Shown piece by piece: positions 22,831 through 36,652 of a stretch of 64,000 nt of DNA; position 1 is the stretch's first letter; each line of letters begins with the position of its first letter. The stretch spans positions 2,170,001 to 2,234,000 of the forward strand of contig JALGAS010000006.1 in the NCBI GenBank assembly GCA_023078685.1, written 5' to 3'. A program made the translations under genes and the position numbers. The notes under the pieces were generated by a model, which had not been told where the DNA came from, made no database searches, and saw only the letters and a program-made list of their open reading frames with translations. This DNA is from Neopestalotiopsis rosae (Eukaryota > Ascomycota > Sordariomycetes > Amphisphaeriales > Sporocadaceae).

Positions 22831-25800
22831 GCTACTATAGTCCCGATTTAGATCTTGGCATAATGTGCTAGCCATGAAGACGGAAAGTTTATCAACGATG
22901 GAATACAATTCTTTCGCAATGTACTCTGTTAGTCCATTTTAGTATGCGATGCAGCCATTCGGGTATTGCGTAATGATACACCAATGATGCATCATAAGTA
23001 TGAGCCATTCCTAGCCGTTCATCATGTACAGTCTCACTTGGCCAGTATTCAAGTCAGTACCCACTTGTTATAGTTTATCGATCTGCACCTTTCCAACCGG
23101 AGCCTTAGGGACCAGTAATGTTGAGAGTAACACAACTCGCACGATACCAAGCCTTGAAGTGTTTCTTTCCCCAGACTGATGGCGCCGAGACCTTTATGTC
23201 TTTGAAGGTCCCACGTTTCGCACGTACCGCAACCGTTCGAGGCCCGTCTACTGTTTGACACGTGCTTGATACGGACGTTGAAGAGATGATTCAGATACGG
23301 GCTCCCGCTGCCACGTCGCGGGGCGGTTCACTAACACCCACCCAGAAAGAGAGCCCTGCTGATTATCTACGATTGGAACTCTACGCAGCAGTGGCGGCAT
23401 ACTTCTCTCCCGGCTTGCGAACGGCATTTTTCGACCTAAAGGACCTGTCAAGCAGAGCAAGACGCCGTTCGCATAGCTTTTTGCATGGTCGGTGACGCCA
23501 AAGGAGAAAGAAGGCGGCTCATTGCTCCCGCTTGACGATGTTCATCCCACCAAAAGGCCCTCCCGCAGGCCAGCGCGCACGGCCTTTGCCGCTATCGCGT
23601 CCCCCCTTGGGCCATGGCCTGGTGACCCATTGTGTGAAACAACGTCGGGCATCGAGGGTCCTTCTTTCCGCACCCTGTCCAAGTTGGACGGTTCGCTGCG
23701 TATATGGGATGGTACTTTGCGCCAGGATGGCGATGGGTGGTTGAGGATTATTGTATATGATAGAATTAGGGGGCTTGATAGGGGTCGGAGAATATTGATT
23801 GATGGGTTGCGATTACGTAGTTCAAAGGGCTCCGCTCGTTTTCGGGAGCTGCGCAGCGGGCGGGAGGGACATGCCTTAACTTCCTAGCTCGTGGACAATG
23901 TCTCTAAACCTCATGTCTGGAACTTTGTGAACTCGCCAATGCCGTATGTACACCTACCTGGGCGACGATTCAGTGTTTGGTGCAAGGAAGAACCTGTTTT
24001 GAGAGCTATATTCGTTGCGTCTGATGTTTTTGATTCACGGCACCTTCGCTAAGTCGGCTATTTCGGTCACTGATTTGATGCGCACATGGTATTCGTGTCG
24101 CAGTTTTTAATTGTTTTTAATATTATAAGAAATAATGGATAAATGTTATAATAAATAATAGCCATATTATTATCAAGAGTTTCCTATAGTCCGATGAGGA
24201 ATCAACTGCACCGGGAAATGACCGAAGTTGTTTTTTCTCAATATTGTCAGGTTATAATACTCATATTAATGGGTGCCCAAGTGTATGGCCATCATGGACT
24301 GCCTTGAATGCATTGAAATTAAAAGACCAAGCACGATCATGGGAAATAAATCAGTGATCAAATCAGAAATATTTTATTTCTTTCTTTCTTTATCTTTATT
24401 ATTTATTATTTATCGCTTATTTCTTATTCGACGACCATGACTGATGCCCAGTACCTTTGCTGCATGGCACATACATCCCGCTAGCAAAAGTGACAGTGAC
24501 ATCTTACAAGGCTGCTAGCGCTAGCTCGGCCGAGATCAGCCAGTACTGGGGGTTTCGAGTGAAGCCATCGTGATTTTAGCATGTTTCCCAAGTACCTGCG
24601 GGTGAGATACCTTGGGCTTCCGACTGGCTCCTTTCGGAAATGCGCCAAGAATGCCTGCTGGCCACGTTTTTTCCCAATCCCCCTTCTAGAAGATTGAATT
24701 GATGATGAAAAAGGGTTGCGCGGTTCGGCGAGCTAGCACTAAATCATGTCGGACCAGGTCGCCGGAATTGGCTTCCCGGTGACCCAATCTCGAGTCAGCA
24801 AGGTAGGCCGTCCAGATTAGGGCATAGGCAGAGAGAAGGGGAAGTTCGCTCGAAATTGAAAATAAACATGGGCGCCCTCTTCTTTTGGTAGGTTGGAATG
24901 GGAAGGGAAGTGCTAACTCAAGGTCAATGCCATGCCAACCCCCGGTTTCAGGGGAACTCTCAGGGTAGTAGATATCCGCCCCAGGGTGCTCATCTCCAAA
25001 TCGCTTGTGAAACGGGCTGAGCGGGCGGGGTTTATAGTGAGAGAAAGTCCGCCCAGTGAGGAGTAAGAGGGAAAGACTTATACCGAGTTGGAGACTCTTT
25101 CTCCAATCTGTGCGAAACGGAGGCTTCATGTCACACGTTAGGATTGGGAAATTGATGCGCGTTTATGAAATGTTACTGTCGGGGATTTTCGCTTCGTCGT
25201 GAGGCTTGAGCAATCAATCATGTCCTCGTACACCGTCCTTGACCTGTCATTGATGGTACACGACGATACTTTTTCGAGTCATGTTTCCGGGGTCTCTGTG
25301 TAGTGCCTAGACACACGAGAAATATGGCTGCCGTTCGCTAGGATATCGCCTTTCCTCCCCCCACTGTCAAAGAACAAATGCAACCCGGGTGGGGCCGTTG
25401 GGCTGCCCAGCGCAGTGAAAAAGAGATATGACAGCTTGCTAGTGCAGTTACCGTGTCGTAGTGAGTGGTCGCCTGTACCACGGTCCGTCCACCAGTACCG
25501 AAACCGAAGTCAGATCATATGTCGGCAGTAGAGAATTGTCCATCATGCATACCGCGGAAAGTGGCAGCATGGGGGAATCGGCGATCACAGAGTCTCATTC
25601 AAGATGGCCATGCGCAGAATCTCGAATCTCGACTGCAAGGTAATTTGAGGCGTATGCAGAACTCAGTCATGTTGATTCAATGAGCCTACCATATGTGATT
25701 CCGAGTCATCGTGCCTACTACACATTGTGATCTGTAGAGAGATTAGATCTTGGTGTTGGGCCTAGGCCCCCGATTGACAGTGAGCGATCACTGCAAGGGG

Positions 25801-26112
25801 GGAGAATTGGCGGAAAGTCAAAACTGGACAAGGTACAGACTCAAGCCTGCAGGGCTGCATGCAGCTTTGACAGAGGCATCGCACACAAACGTCATTGAAG
25901 GCATTTGCCCTATTGTAGATCTGAACCTATCGCAGTAATTTGTGGTTGACCAACATAAGGAGAAATATCATCATAGCCTGCCTACATGAGTCAGCGGTTG
26001 GGCGGTTCCCTCGATATCCGTCCCTAGATTGAATCTCCTTCAGCTGGGGTAGAGGCAGCTAGTGCTAGTGAGCTATGAGAACTATCCTGGCAATATGGAG
26101 AACGATTTTTTG

Positions 26113-26138
26113 AAAAGAATAATTGAATTTATTCTTTT
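26113..26138. repeat. Perfect 10-bp inverted repeat in an AT-rich island
   Basis: AAAAGAATAA and its exact reverse complement are separated by six bases (TTGAAT). An 11-base direct repeat GATTTTTTGAA also brackets the island (about 26104 and 26165). Confidence 0.75.
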
Positions 26139-26230
26139 TTTTTAATATCTTATTCTTAATTCATGATTTTTTGAATTGATCAACGGTGAATGAACAAGAG
26201 AGAGAAAACCCCCCGCTTTAAGATCTACAA

Positions 26231-26300
26231 CAAAGATTTGAACCCAGCACGTTGACTAGGTGAACCTCCACGCTACGGACCAGACCCTCGTGTTACGAGA
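26231..26300 (-). repeat. Possible tRNA-derived (SINE-like) element remnant
   Basis: On the minus strand a B-box-like GGTTCAAATC (26235-26244) lies about 20 bases after an A-box-like TAGCGTGGAGG (26265-26275), followed downstream by an A-rich tail-like stretch (26105-26160). The T-arm stem does not pair well and no full cloverleaf folds by eye, so it is not an intact tRNA gene. A Pol III-derived repeat remnant is the best guess. Confidence 0.25.
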
Positions 26301-29300
26301 CTACCTAGGTAGACATTCATTACAAGTGCTATAAGGCAGCCATGCTATAATACGTGCCCCATTCACTTGCGTGTCAGCAAAGCCTCTGTCACAAAATCTA
26401 CCAAATTAGATTCTGACAGGAACAGGTTCGGTTCGTCTTCGGTTCACCATATGCAACCGCGGCTCAGCGACCTGGGATTTTCTTTGAGCCTCAAGCCGTT
26501 GGTGATGCCGAGGACGGGTCGGAGTCTTGATTCCATATCACGAATGCAGCGTTGAGCCTCAGTGAGCGCTTTTCTGGTTGAACCACCTGATGATCATATC
26601 GGTTGCGCAACATCTCGATTGGGACGACGTAACATTCTCTGCCGTTCCTTATCCAAGTCTCCATTCCGCGGAATTGCACACACTCATTCAACTTGCGGCC
26701 AACATGCTACCGCAACAGCATTTCCGATGGAGACAATGGCAGACGACCAGAAAGAAAAAGCCAGGGGTGCCTGCCCCCATCATGAAAGATACTAAGGGAT
26801 GCCGCGAGCGAGAGCCGACCGGTGTGCAGCGTTGACGGTCCTCACCGGGATTTGATTGACTATGTACCGGGGCCCTGGTCTACTGAGCCGTTTCCCCGGA
26901 TCCGCTAAGAAATGCGCCCTCATCTTGGTCCAAGACTCTAAGAGATGAACTTTTGAGCCCTTTCGGCGGGCATTACAGCGGGCGCGAGAAGCGCGCATGG
27001 CGTTTTTTTCCAACGGTCCGGGTCCATCGCGGTGGCTGGCTGGATCGCGATCAAGGTTGAAGCTGTCCGTGGTAGTCACTTCTGATCATCACGAAGTTCT
27101 TGGCATGTAGTGAGCTGACAGAGCTGAGAAACCAGACTCTGTATATTCTTGGTGGCTTGGTCAAAGTGAGAAGCTTCGGAAGCATGAGCAGTTAGTCTCA
27201 AGATGTATCGAGACCATGATGCATGAGATTGAGACAAAGTGTTGCCATTCTCATCCTTTGTCCGCTCCAGAAATTTAGCAACACATGACATCTCGGATAT
27301 CAAACGACTTTGGCTTCAATAAGGCATTCCTTCAGCACGAACCAACCCGTCGGCCCGAACCAGGATTGTAACATTAAGCTTGCGAGTGGCTTGCGTCAAG
27401 AAGCATGGGTTAAATGGTCATGAGAAGCCCTCCGCGATTTTACTAACCAAGTACCCTCTCTCGTTTTCTTGCGTTTAAATGTTTATGCCCTGACCACCAA
27501 CGACCACGCCGAGCACGCGTTCCCTGTTGCGTATTTTCCTCGTTTCGAGCCGTGGCTGGCGCATGGTAAATCCCATGGCTGCCATTTGCACGGATCTCAT
27601 TCCGTACCCTTACCCTCGGCCTGGCTAAGCTAGGATGATGGAGTTTGAGCTGCTTCACATGGCAAAAGACTACGGCAACTTGATCCCAGCCCGAAAACTC
27701 CATTTGGCGACCGAAGCCTCGACAGGGATTGAATAAATCAATGCTTGGCCTTTTTTATTTTATTTCTTTAATTTTTATTTTCTTCATTTTTCTGACATTT
27801 AATATGAATTTATTTTTCCCCATTCCCGAGGCTTCGGATCGTGATCAAGTCATCCTGGTCAACGTCCCCAGGAACCAGGGCCTACGTATGGTGAAAGCCA
27901 CCCAACGACCTCACGGGATCACAAACTGGTCCAAGGTCAACATTTTTTTTTTCCATACGCATCTCGCAATGAATTTTGTAGAAAAGCCAGCGACATCCAT
28001 TCCTCGCAAGCGAACACAAGCTAAGATGCGAGTCTCTCTCCAGTGTCCACTGTGCCATGGCTCTTGTAAGGCTCGCAAGGCTTCAGATATCGGCTCGTTG
28101 GTGCCGCTCCCTGTTGAATCGCAAAAGTATAAATATGGCCCAAAAACTTAATTGGCCTGCATTCAACTGCCATGCTTGCATCTGATCATACTACCAGGGG
28201 GAGGAGTGAAGAGCAACTTCGGTAGTCTTCCGGGGAACCAGCAAGGAGACCAAGAATGGCAAACGGTCCATGGACAAAATGCAAAAGAACAATTGTGACC
28301 ATAACTAGAGAGGATCATTGTGTCATCTTATTTTAAAATGGGCGCGGACAGTGGACCGAGGAACGGTTCTCCGCCCAACTTACTACTACCAAAGCGTCGT
28401 CGCGGGATTTCCGTGGGTCAGGGGAACCACCTGGCGCAGTTTTGACGTGCAAGGGAAAGGGCGTTTCCGAAATAAAGAATTAAAAAAAAAAAAAAAATTA
28501 GAAAATAATATTTTATTCTCAAATATAATATTCACTTTTATTTTATTATTTTCCTTCTCAACTACAACTGCGATGATCGTCGCGTTTGTCTCTCCAACAG
28601 ATTAAGCGCTAAGGAGCCTGGCCGCGTTTCATTCTAGTGCGAATACAACCCGGTCTTGTTCTTCTCGAAGCCTCTCTCCAACCCAACGTCTGTCGGCAGT
28701 GGTGGTGGTGAGACCTATTGTCGGGTGTGACCTTATTGGAGAAAAATACCAAAGCCATGAGTTTTTACCGCGGATTCGTTTACCAAGTACCGATGCAAGA
28801 TAGATGTAAACTATGTACTTTACGATACGCGATGCCCTGACTGCATCAAGACCTCGTGTGATGGAAGAAATGTATCTGCATACGTCCTGCTTTTCGGGCG
28901 GTTGTAAGCAGTGTACAAACTTCAGTATTGTACAACACTTGCCTGATTGCACCGGCGTTGCGCCCTACGGACGAATGACAGGCAGATGAAATTGTGCACG
29001 CACAAATACTCGGCGTTGCGGATGAATCAGGTTCGAGGGTTGTCGGTATTAGCATCTTGCGAGCACACCACACCACCAAAACCCACCTTTTTGCCCCGAT
29101 TCTCCGCAAATGGGCGTTCCGCGTTCTAGTCGCCGGGTAATAGCTATGGCTGTGCTTGTGACCTCTCTGCCCCCGTCTAAGCGCCCGCTGTTCGTCCCAT
29201 CAACCGCCGACTGTGGACGCCTCGGCACTCGCACATGTCTCAGATTGCATCTCTAGACTTCAGCTTTGAGAGATGTTCGTCATCGATGCGATCTCTTATC

Positions 29301-29487
29301 TTGATGACTAGATGAGTTGATCGAGACTATAACATCTTCTCTGGCGAAAGTGAACCAATAATGGACAACGTGACTATGGCAGCGGGAGACGTGATTCCTT
29401 CTGCGTACAATAATCTGTACAATCATTCAAAGTATATTATAGCGGACACATCAGATATTAGTCTGGACTTTTGACACAAGCCGCGAT

Positions 29488-31670
29488 CTAGTCTTTCTTC
29501 TTTGCCTCGCTACCGCCCACGCGCTGGTACTTTCTCTTGTCTTTCCTACTCATTCTCGTCTTGTCTCTCGTGCCTTTACCACCCTCCCAGAAGCCGCGGC
29601 CTTTTCTTCCAATGACACTTCTGCCGCAAAACAGGCACGCCTCGACAGCGTAGTTTTGTTCCCGACTGCACCAGCCGCAAATCATGCGGTTGGCCCATTC
29701 GTTGATGTGGTCCTCGGCAGCGTCGTGGCACTTGTCGCAAGGGTGCACTTTGGAGCAACACGAGAATCGGAACCATCTGTACGACCGCTTGTAGTGCGGA
29801 CAAGTACCTCGGTCCGGTAGCGGCTCGCCGGCGTGGAGGCCGAGTTTCTCTTGACGTCGCTTGGGTCCCGTGGATGGCGGTAGTACGGCGCCATGTGATA
29901 TCGCCAAGAACTTGACTTCTGGAATCTTGAAGGTAAATTTTCCACTATTCGGAATGTCAGGTTAGCAAATTTCAATCCAAATGGGTGGGAGCGCTTGAAT
30001 CCTTTTTTCCAGAGTCACCATCGATAATGGACATTGGAAATACGTACTGGCATTCTCGACAAACATTGGTCGTAACCTCGCCTCGCACAGACACGAGACC
30101 GAGGCCTGGTGATGAGCACCTGCCACAGGTAGGCACAAATGTACTGTTTCTCGATGTTAGCATCTTTATTCTTTGGGACGATTGTCCGTGTAATCAAGAT
30201 TAAGACGTACCTTGGCAGCATATCAGCAACAGTACAACCTGCGACATCTATGAAACCTGCTCGAACCGAGTTCTGGTGGACCATCTCGGGTCTGAACTTG
30301 ATGGTGAAAGGTGTTGCACACTTTTTGCAGCTACTGGCTTTCTCCGCGTTGGGTTTCAGGCCAGTAACTTCATTGATTGTCCGGCATCGCTCGCACTTGA
30401 TATTGAGACCCAGAATGGTGACTTGCAGCAATTCGATGCCGTGAAGTTCCACCAGGGGGAAGGATATTGATGTTCCACTTTCGACTTGATGTGCAGCCTC
30501 GTAAACACTCGTGTTCATTCGTTCCACTAGAACACCGCCACCATCAGAGTCGTCTTCCGAGTCCCAGTCATCACTGCTTGAACCCTCGGAGTCGCCGTGC
30601 TCGTCTATAAGGGTCCATTCTGGGGGCCGCTGGATGACTTGGACATGGTTCTTGTTGTCCTTATCCACGATAGTATGTATGCTCGGGTCCGCCGTCTGCT
30701 GCTCTTCCTGCGGCTCCGAGGTAGTCTGCTTAAGCGTGAACTGGGCCGTCTTTGCCAAGACGTGAATATTCTGTGCGAGATAGTTGAGGTGGCTCATCAA
30801 AGTCATCTGTTTCTGCTGAGAGGCGCGAACGAAAAACAATTCCTCTAGCACTTCTGCATCCTTTGACTCCACGTCATTCAATAAAATCCTCAATGGCTGC
30901 AGCGGGTACAGAAGCGGAATAATCAACTGGACAGAAGTGATAGGTCGGAGTTCTACTGGCAGCTCAGATCGACGCCTGGGTTCCAGTGGAAGTGTGTAGA
31001 CTATGCCATCGGCGGATTTATGGAAGAGGGACATGCGGCCCATGCGTGCTTCCAGCTGGCGCGTCTCCTGAGCACGTCTGGCTTTGGCCTCTGCCATTTG
31101 CTCTCGGGTGAAGGACTCCTCTGGGATGTAGGGTCTCGCTGGTGGCGGCGCCTTGACGGGCTGGGGAGTGACATTCCGGGTGGTGTTCTCCGTCGACGTG
31201 GCCGGCGAGCTGTCCAAGTGCCTGGTGTCTTTGAAAGTCATGAGCGTTACCGTCTCCGACTTTTGCTCCGTTAAGAACGCCTCGAGGTTCTTATCCAAGG
31301 CATTGGTCAGGTTGAGAAGAGTAGCATTCTTTCTCTCGCTCACGAGCTTGTCCCATCCACTTTCAATGTTGATGCCAAATCCGCGCGGGATGTCCTTGTT
31401 CTTCACCCGCAAAAGAGGGGCTTCCTCGGGGTAGTGCCTTGGGACTTGCACTTCACAGTCCAGATAGTCCAACTCAAAGGGAAAGTCGGGATCTGAGGGC
31501 TTGAGGTGAAAGGACACATTTGTGACGCCATTTTGCAGATTCGATATCTGCGCGGCGAATCGCTTCTTGAGCTGCTCAATCTGGTATTTCCTCGGATCCT
31601 GGGTCTGGGATTGAGGCACCGGCTTTGATACAACGCGGCTAGGCTCTGAAGCCTCTGTTCTTTGACTCAT
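29488..31670 (-). CDS. CHY-zinc-finger domain protein
   Basis: 670 residues in three exons; introns at 30144-30210 and 29945-30047 close in frame. The N-terminal part (to about residue 330) has an RWD-like pattern with EVQVPRHYPEEAPLLRV, then Pro-rich and helical regions. An acidic Ser/Asp linker follows near residue 380. Cysteine pairs at CERCRTINE, CKKC, CGRC and CRECH suggest treble-clef or knuckle zinc sites. The C-terminus carries the CHY signature: CPHYKRSYRWFRFSCCSK, CDKCH, ICGWC, CLFCG. In other CHY proteins this module binds zinc and is linked to ubiquitin ligases or redox control of mitochondrial import; no RING finger is visible here. I use the ATG at 31670 (MSQRTE); an in-frame ATG at 31814 exists, but the extension looks like leader. 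The tail is basic (KGTRDKTRMSRKDKRKYQR), possibly for nucleic-acid binding or nuclear import. Confidence 0.85.
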
Positions 31671-34600
31671 GTTGAGCAATATAGATGTTGGCGATGCACC
31701 CAATGCAGTTTGTGAATTTTGAGCACGTGGTCTGAGTCTGATGTAATGACGGTCGCTGTACCTGAGCGCAGTGGGGCCTTGATTGCCTTTCAGGGAAACG
31801 GCAGGTACCAACAAACGGCTGTCCTACCCACAGTATTGTTTCTCCTGATGGCTCGCTCAAAGTTCTAGGGTTTGAAGAGGAAAAGAAGGGCCAAGTTCCA
31901 AGACGATTGAGATGCGATATCTAGCATTAAAATAATCAATTGATTTATGGCACTTTTGTTACCCGGATTTTCCTCCCTTTCACCAGAGCTATGACTCCCA
32001 AGCTGAATGTTTACTGAATGGTTCAAAATGAATCATATCCGCCGCAGCGCCGCCACGCGGGTGCCACCGGCGCTAGGCAGGTGGCGGACAATAAGCTGCT
32101 GTCCGTCGACGATGCGCTGCAAAACTTCAAATTGCACTCAACGCAAGACATTGGCCCATTCTAGGGAAATATTGATGCCAATCTTGTATATATCAATATG
32201 AAATATAGTTGATATATACCGACGATTCTGCGACAGGTGACATCTTCAAAATGTTGTCTTTTGTCAATGAGGCTGACTGGGCGAGGTTCCAAGGCAGCGA
32301 TTTAACAGTCCTATCAAGCGAATGCGAACGGACTTGGTGAATATGCTGACATGGCGACGTGCCCATGAAGAGGGTGATGAGGGCAGTATACTTACTACTT
32401 TGGTTGGAAAGCAGTCATTCCTCAAGTTGAATGCAACGAAGAGAAAACATGTATTCCATTGCGATGCCTTACAGCGAAGGACAGTCTGGTAACATTTCCA
32501 ACTATCTTCGAAATAATATAGTAGGTCCTACGGGTTGATATACGTAACCCGCGCAATGCAGCCTGTTCTGGCGTTTCAATTTTGGCATAGAGATCGTTCG
32601 TTACTAGATGTGACACTGTTACCAGAGCCAAACAAGTCTACATCCTGGACTCTGTGAAGAGAAGAAGGCTTGTACATAATCGCGCCACGAATTGAAACCC
32701 ACTTTTGATATCTACTACGATCAAAATGATTAAATACATAAATGATTTATTATAATATAATATTAATCAGTTCAATTATAATAGAAATAATCATTATAAA
32801 AAGGGAATATATGAATATTTCAGCTCTGACGTCGGAGTTAACATCAACTGACCATGAACTGTTATTGACCCAGCTGTTCTAGTAGCCATCCAACAAGACA
32901 TCACAAGCTGGTTCACATTACATCATATATTTCCGCTTCACACAACGTCCACAACATTATTCCTAACTGCTTGGAACCGCTGATAGAAAATCTCCGATGA
33001 AACCAAGATAAGATGTCGCAAAAGCCATATACACGGTTCGAACAAATCTTCTGCGATCTCGATAGCGCGTCGCGTGCCAAACGGCACGGGTGGAAAGAAA
33101 CTTCAAACACCACAATGGTGAGGGTTGCTGGTATGTATAGATCTCGGCGGGGAGGGCCCCAAAGATCTGGTTCACCAACTAGCATCGGAAGAATTTAGAA
33201 ACGCAAGGCTGAACTAAACCCCCCAGTACTCTGTAGCTGGTGGTGGTACCTCCGGGGTAAGTTGAGCTATGAATGGGGTTGCGGCCGTCATTTTGTGTCA
33301 CGTTGAGCCATGTGCCCATGTTGAGACATCGGGGATAGACCACGTCAAGGTGAGACATTACTACTTCAAGATCGAGCAGTACCTTATCGGGCGCCTTGGA
33401 AGAAAGATAAGATTTAAAGAATTCGAATAAAATCATTTACAGTTTTTATGATTTAATATTTTACTTGATTTAATGGCTCTTTTCCAAGTGCAATGGCAGG
33501 GGCCCGGCCAAGCTTTTGCGCCCAGTGGCGGGCATTAGCAGATCAAGGGCCTGGACCTATGATTTCGAATTGCCGAACATGTATGACAGTCTGAATGAAT
33601 CAATAGGCGGTGCTCTCACCAAAATGCCGGGCGCGTCAATGACTGTGGCTGATGGGCATTTCTATTCTGGGTACAGCTGCAGCTTACTTTACCCCAGATT
33701 GCATTTCAGGTCGAGATTCTAGCATACCTAGGTGCGTGTGTAGCTGTTCTCTGACTCATGGTGAATGCAGTCTATTGTATTGGAGACGAGAGGCGAAAAA
33801 TGCTTAATAGGTCACCGTTGACCATGCGGCAACGCGTTGCACGACTATGCATTGCAGATTGGTAGGTGTAGTCCGCAACCAGTTCATAGCATTCCACTGT
33901 CAAGTTGCAGAAGACGTACCCAATGTAGCCCACCATTCCAAGGTACATGGCTCGGGCGGTGCGATACCGACCTGCGCCCTTTTTGAACCCAACAGCCTCG
34001 TCTTGGGGGGCAAGCCGTCCCCCGGGACAGCGGGCGCTATACTCTAGTTGGAGATTCTTTGTATGCGCTGGCTTTCGCCTATATGCTTTCACCAGTCGTT
34101 CACCGTCCTGGCGAGTCATAACACCCCAAGCATTGGCAACATTGAATAGGAGAAGGATGCCAACTCCAATTCATCAGGCACCCTCGAGAAGGATTCTCAA
34201 AGTAAAAGCAATATCTCAACTGACTTGAGCCAGATAGCACGTAATCTCTCGGGTTTGCGTCATTGTGGCAGCGGACCGCGCTCACGGTTCGGGTTTCCAG
34301 CATCACGATGCCCGTCACATGTTCGTTATTGGGACAAGATAGCAGGTGGTAACAGGTTCCAAACGCGGGAGAGAAACCCCCCACTATCAACACCCAGGCT
34401 TGCCAGGCGGGTCCCCCGTGAGCGCCCGCCCGCCGAGACCACCACCCAATGAGCTGGGAGGTGGGTTGCCCTGTCCCCGCGCCCGCCTTAGCGATTAAAT
34501 CTCACCGCCGTGGAGGGGGTGGGCGGGAAGGTGTCTGACCTGGACGTGCATAAAATAAAAGGTCATCTGCTGAAATACCGCTGAGCTGGCAGTGCTTTTT

Positions 34601-36652
34601 GATCAATGACATCGCTTGCTGCAATGGGCTATGTTCTCCCAAGCTGTGCTGGATAAGGCAGACATGCAACAGTGACACTTGTGGCTGTTTTTCCTGTTTT
34701 ACCTGTTTTACCTATTTGAACGTACAAACAATCAATTCTTCAATTAAATCAAGCATTTATTTGGGATATTATCGCAGCATTCAAAAGCGATATAGAAGAA
34801 GGCGTCGATGCGGGTTGCATACTGCCCGCAAGGCAGATGCACTGCCCACGGCTTATATCCGAAGTACCATGCAGAGTATACTCCCCACGTTTCGTGGGAT
34901 GGACTGTACGAGGAAGGTCCAGGCTATGTTTGCTGCGCGATTTCGAGTAATTCCAACTCTGTGACCTACAGTCACCGAAATGCTTTTTTCGAAAGTCACA
35001 TTCATCAACATACATATAATACCACCAGCCGCTGATCGCCTCAATGATTTGATGCAAAGTGCAATGTTGTGCACCCAGCGGCACAGTAGTGGCCGCCCAG
35101 TCATGCTTGTGCTCTGCGCACCAGTCGACGATGCATGCCTACGGAAGATGGGTGGTGCCAAAGTCCCAGATCGCAGTTCGCTTTGTAGATTTGTTGTAGT
35201 GGGGCCGTAAAGAATCGGAGCTATCCCGGGCTGCATTCGTATGTCTTGCTTCGGATGTGTCCGCGGCAAATCATACTGATATATTGGTTCGTATATGCTT
35301 GTCGCATCTGGCCGGGCAATTGCCACTCAGGACGCCGTCTCGAGTGATGGTCGGTTGTCTTTCGTTGCCGAGAGTGTTGTACAGGAGATACTTGGTAGGA
35401 CCCAACTACCCGTATCAGATCCTATGCCTTTGCCACGGTTGTTGCAGTTTCATGGCGTAGATAAAATGAATATATAGCAGAGACCTATACATATATGGCT
35501 CAAGTGTCGAAATGTTATTTCAAACGAGCATACGCGATAAAATGGAACTATTATACTGAGATAGGATTCATGAGCTTCGTGCTCCGATGAACTAATGCCG
35601 TATCGACTATACATACACCGCATCTCCTACTTGGATAACGAAATTTCCATGATAATAAACATCACTTCCTCGTCAATGGTATTCCTCTATGATAGCCTAT
35701 CAAGGTGCAGTCTGTTATAATCCATATTCCTTCATCATTTCGAGTCTGCCGTTGCTTGGCTTACACACACAACGCTTTCTTATGGCAGACCTGTCCTGAA
35801 CGACGCCTCCAAATAGTGGCCAAGTAGTGCGCAGGCCGTCTAGACGTATGAGTCGGAAAGATATTAAATCTTTTGCCGTTTACATGCATTTTTCGTATAT
35901 ATCGAGATCATTTCTTATTTACATTTTGTATTATATACCAGCTCACCATCATTGATGAAGTTGGACTCAGTAGATGTCAGCCCCAAAACTCAATCAATCC
36001 TGGGCATCACTGCGCACTGCAATTGTAAGATGTTGCTTATCCACGCCCCAAATACTCAGCAAAGAATTGATGTGATCCACGGTGAGCCCAAGTCGGGAAC
36101 AATCAGCACTGTCAGTCATGGCCGTATTAAGGATTGGCTTTGGTCTGCCTGTCTCCTTTTGATTGATTGACTTGGCCAAATGCATTTTCTTTGCTCTTCA
36201 CGTTGCAGTAGAAAAAGTGATATCCTCTTTTCGTAAGCGAGAATGGAGCTCGTTCTGAGCAAAATTCTCCCTTTGGACGAGACTAAGATTGCAGTGAAGT
36301 GTCCCCGGGGAACGATTCCGCCAGTGTTGACAAGCCTCTTGCATTGCACTACTGCAAGGCGAATACGGACTTGGTGAAGAGCGGATCAGTTTTCACTGTA
36401 TCTGCTCGCGGATATTTGGTTCTTATTAAAATTAAACCACTCAATCTGTTCTTCTTTACCATGGAAATGTAGTCAATGTCCCGACATGTCGATTCAGTAG
36501 CTTAATCACCGCTTTCAGTGATCCTTTCATTTCCATAGTTGAGGGCATTTGAGTATACGAAGTCAAAATAATGAAGCAATGGTGCCAGTGGCTAACTTGC
36601 GACTCTAGATTCATAGTATATGGTCCACGGTAAGATACATTTTACATAAACT
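31671..36652. other. Gene-poor stretch, no gene recognised
   Basis: 5 kb with only short overlapping frames on both strands. AT-rich islands lie near 32725-32810 and 33415-33475. A GC-rich segment at about 34390-34540 has no identifiable function. No tRNA, transposon or domain-bearing reading frame is visible. Confidence 0.5.

Larger units (their letters stand above)
22831..29487. other. Gene-poor stretch with scattered AT-rich islands
   Basis: 6.6 kb without a gene I can support. AT-rich islands occur near 24105-24180, 24365-24430, 26105-26180, 27750-27815 and 28475-28560, separated by ordinary-composition DNA. Open frames such as 23492-23887 (+) and 24686-25129 (-) are opposed by frames of comparable length and show no domain. 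No transposase or reverse transcriptase motif is visible. A possible tRNA-like repeat remnant lies at 26231-26300. Confidence 0.5.

Noticed and set aside
23492..23887. 131-codon plus-strand frame rich in Arg/Gly/Pro
   Set aside because: Composition follows local GC-rich DNA; overlapped by other frames of similar length; no family match.
24686..25129. 147-codon minus-strand frame with a hydrophobic segment near its N-terminus
   Set aside because: No domain, no relatives I recognise, and embedded in a gene-poor AT-variable region. The hydrophobic segment alone is weak evidence.
26231..26300. Intact tRNA gene
   Set aside because: B-box-like sequence is present, but acceptor and T stems do not pair and no anticodon arm folds by eye.
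22831..29487. CRISPR, prokaryotic operons or phage elements
   Set aside because: The window is eukaryotic; no spaced direct repeats or bacterial gene structure is present.
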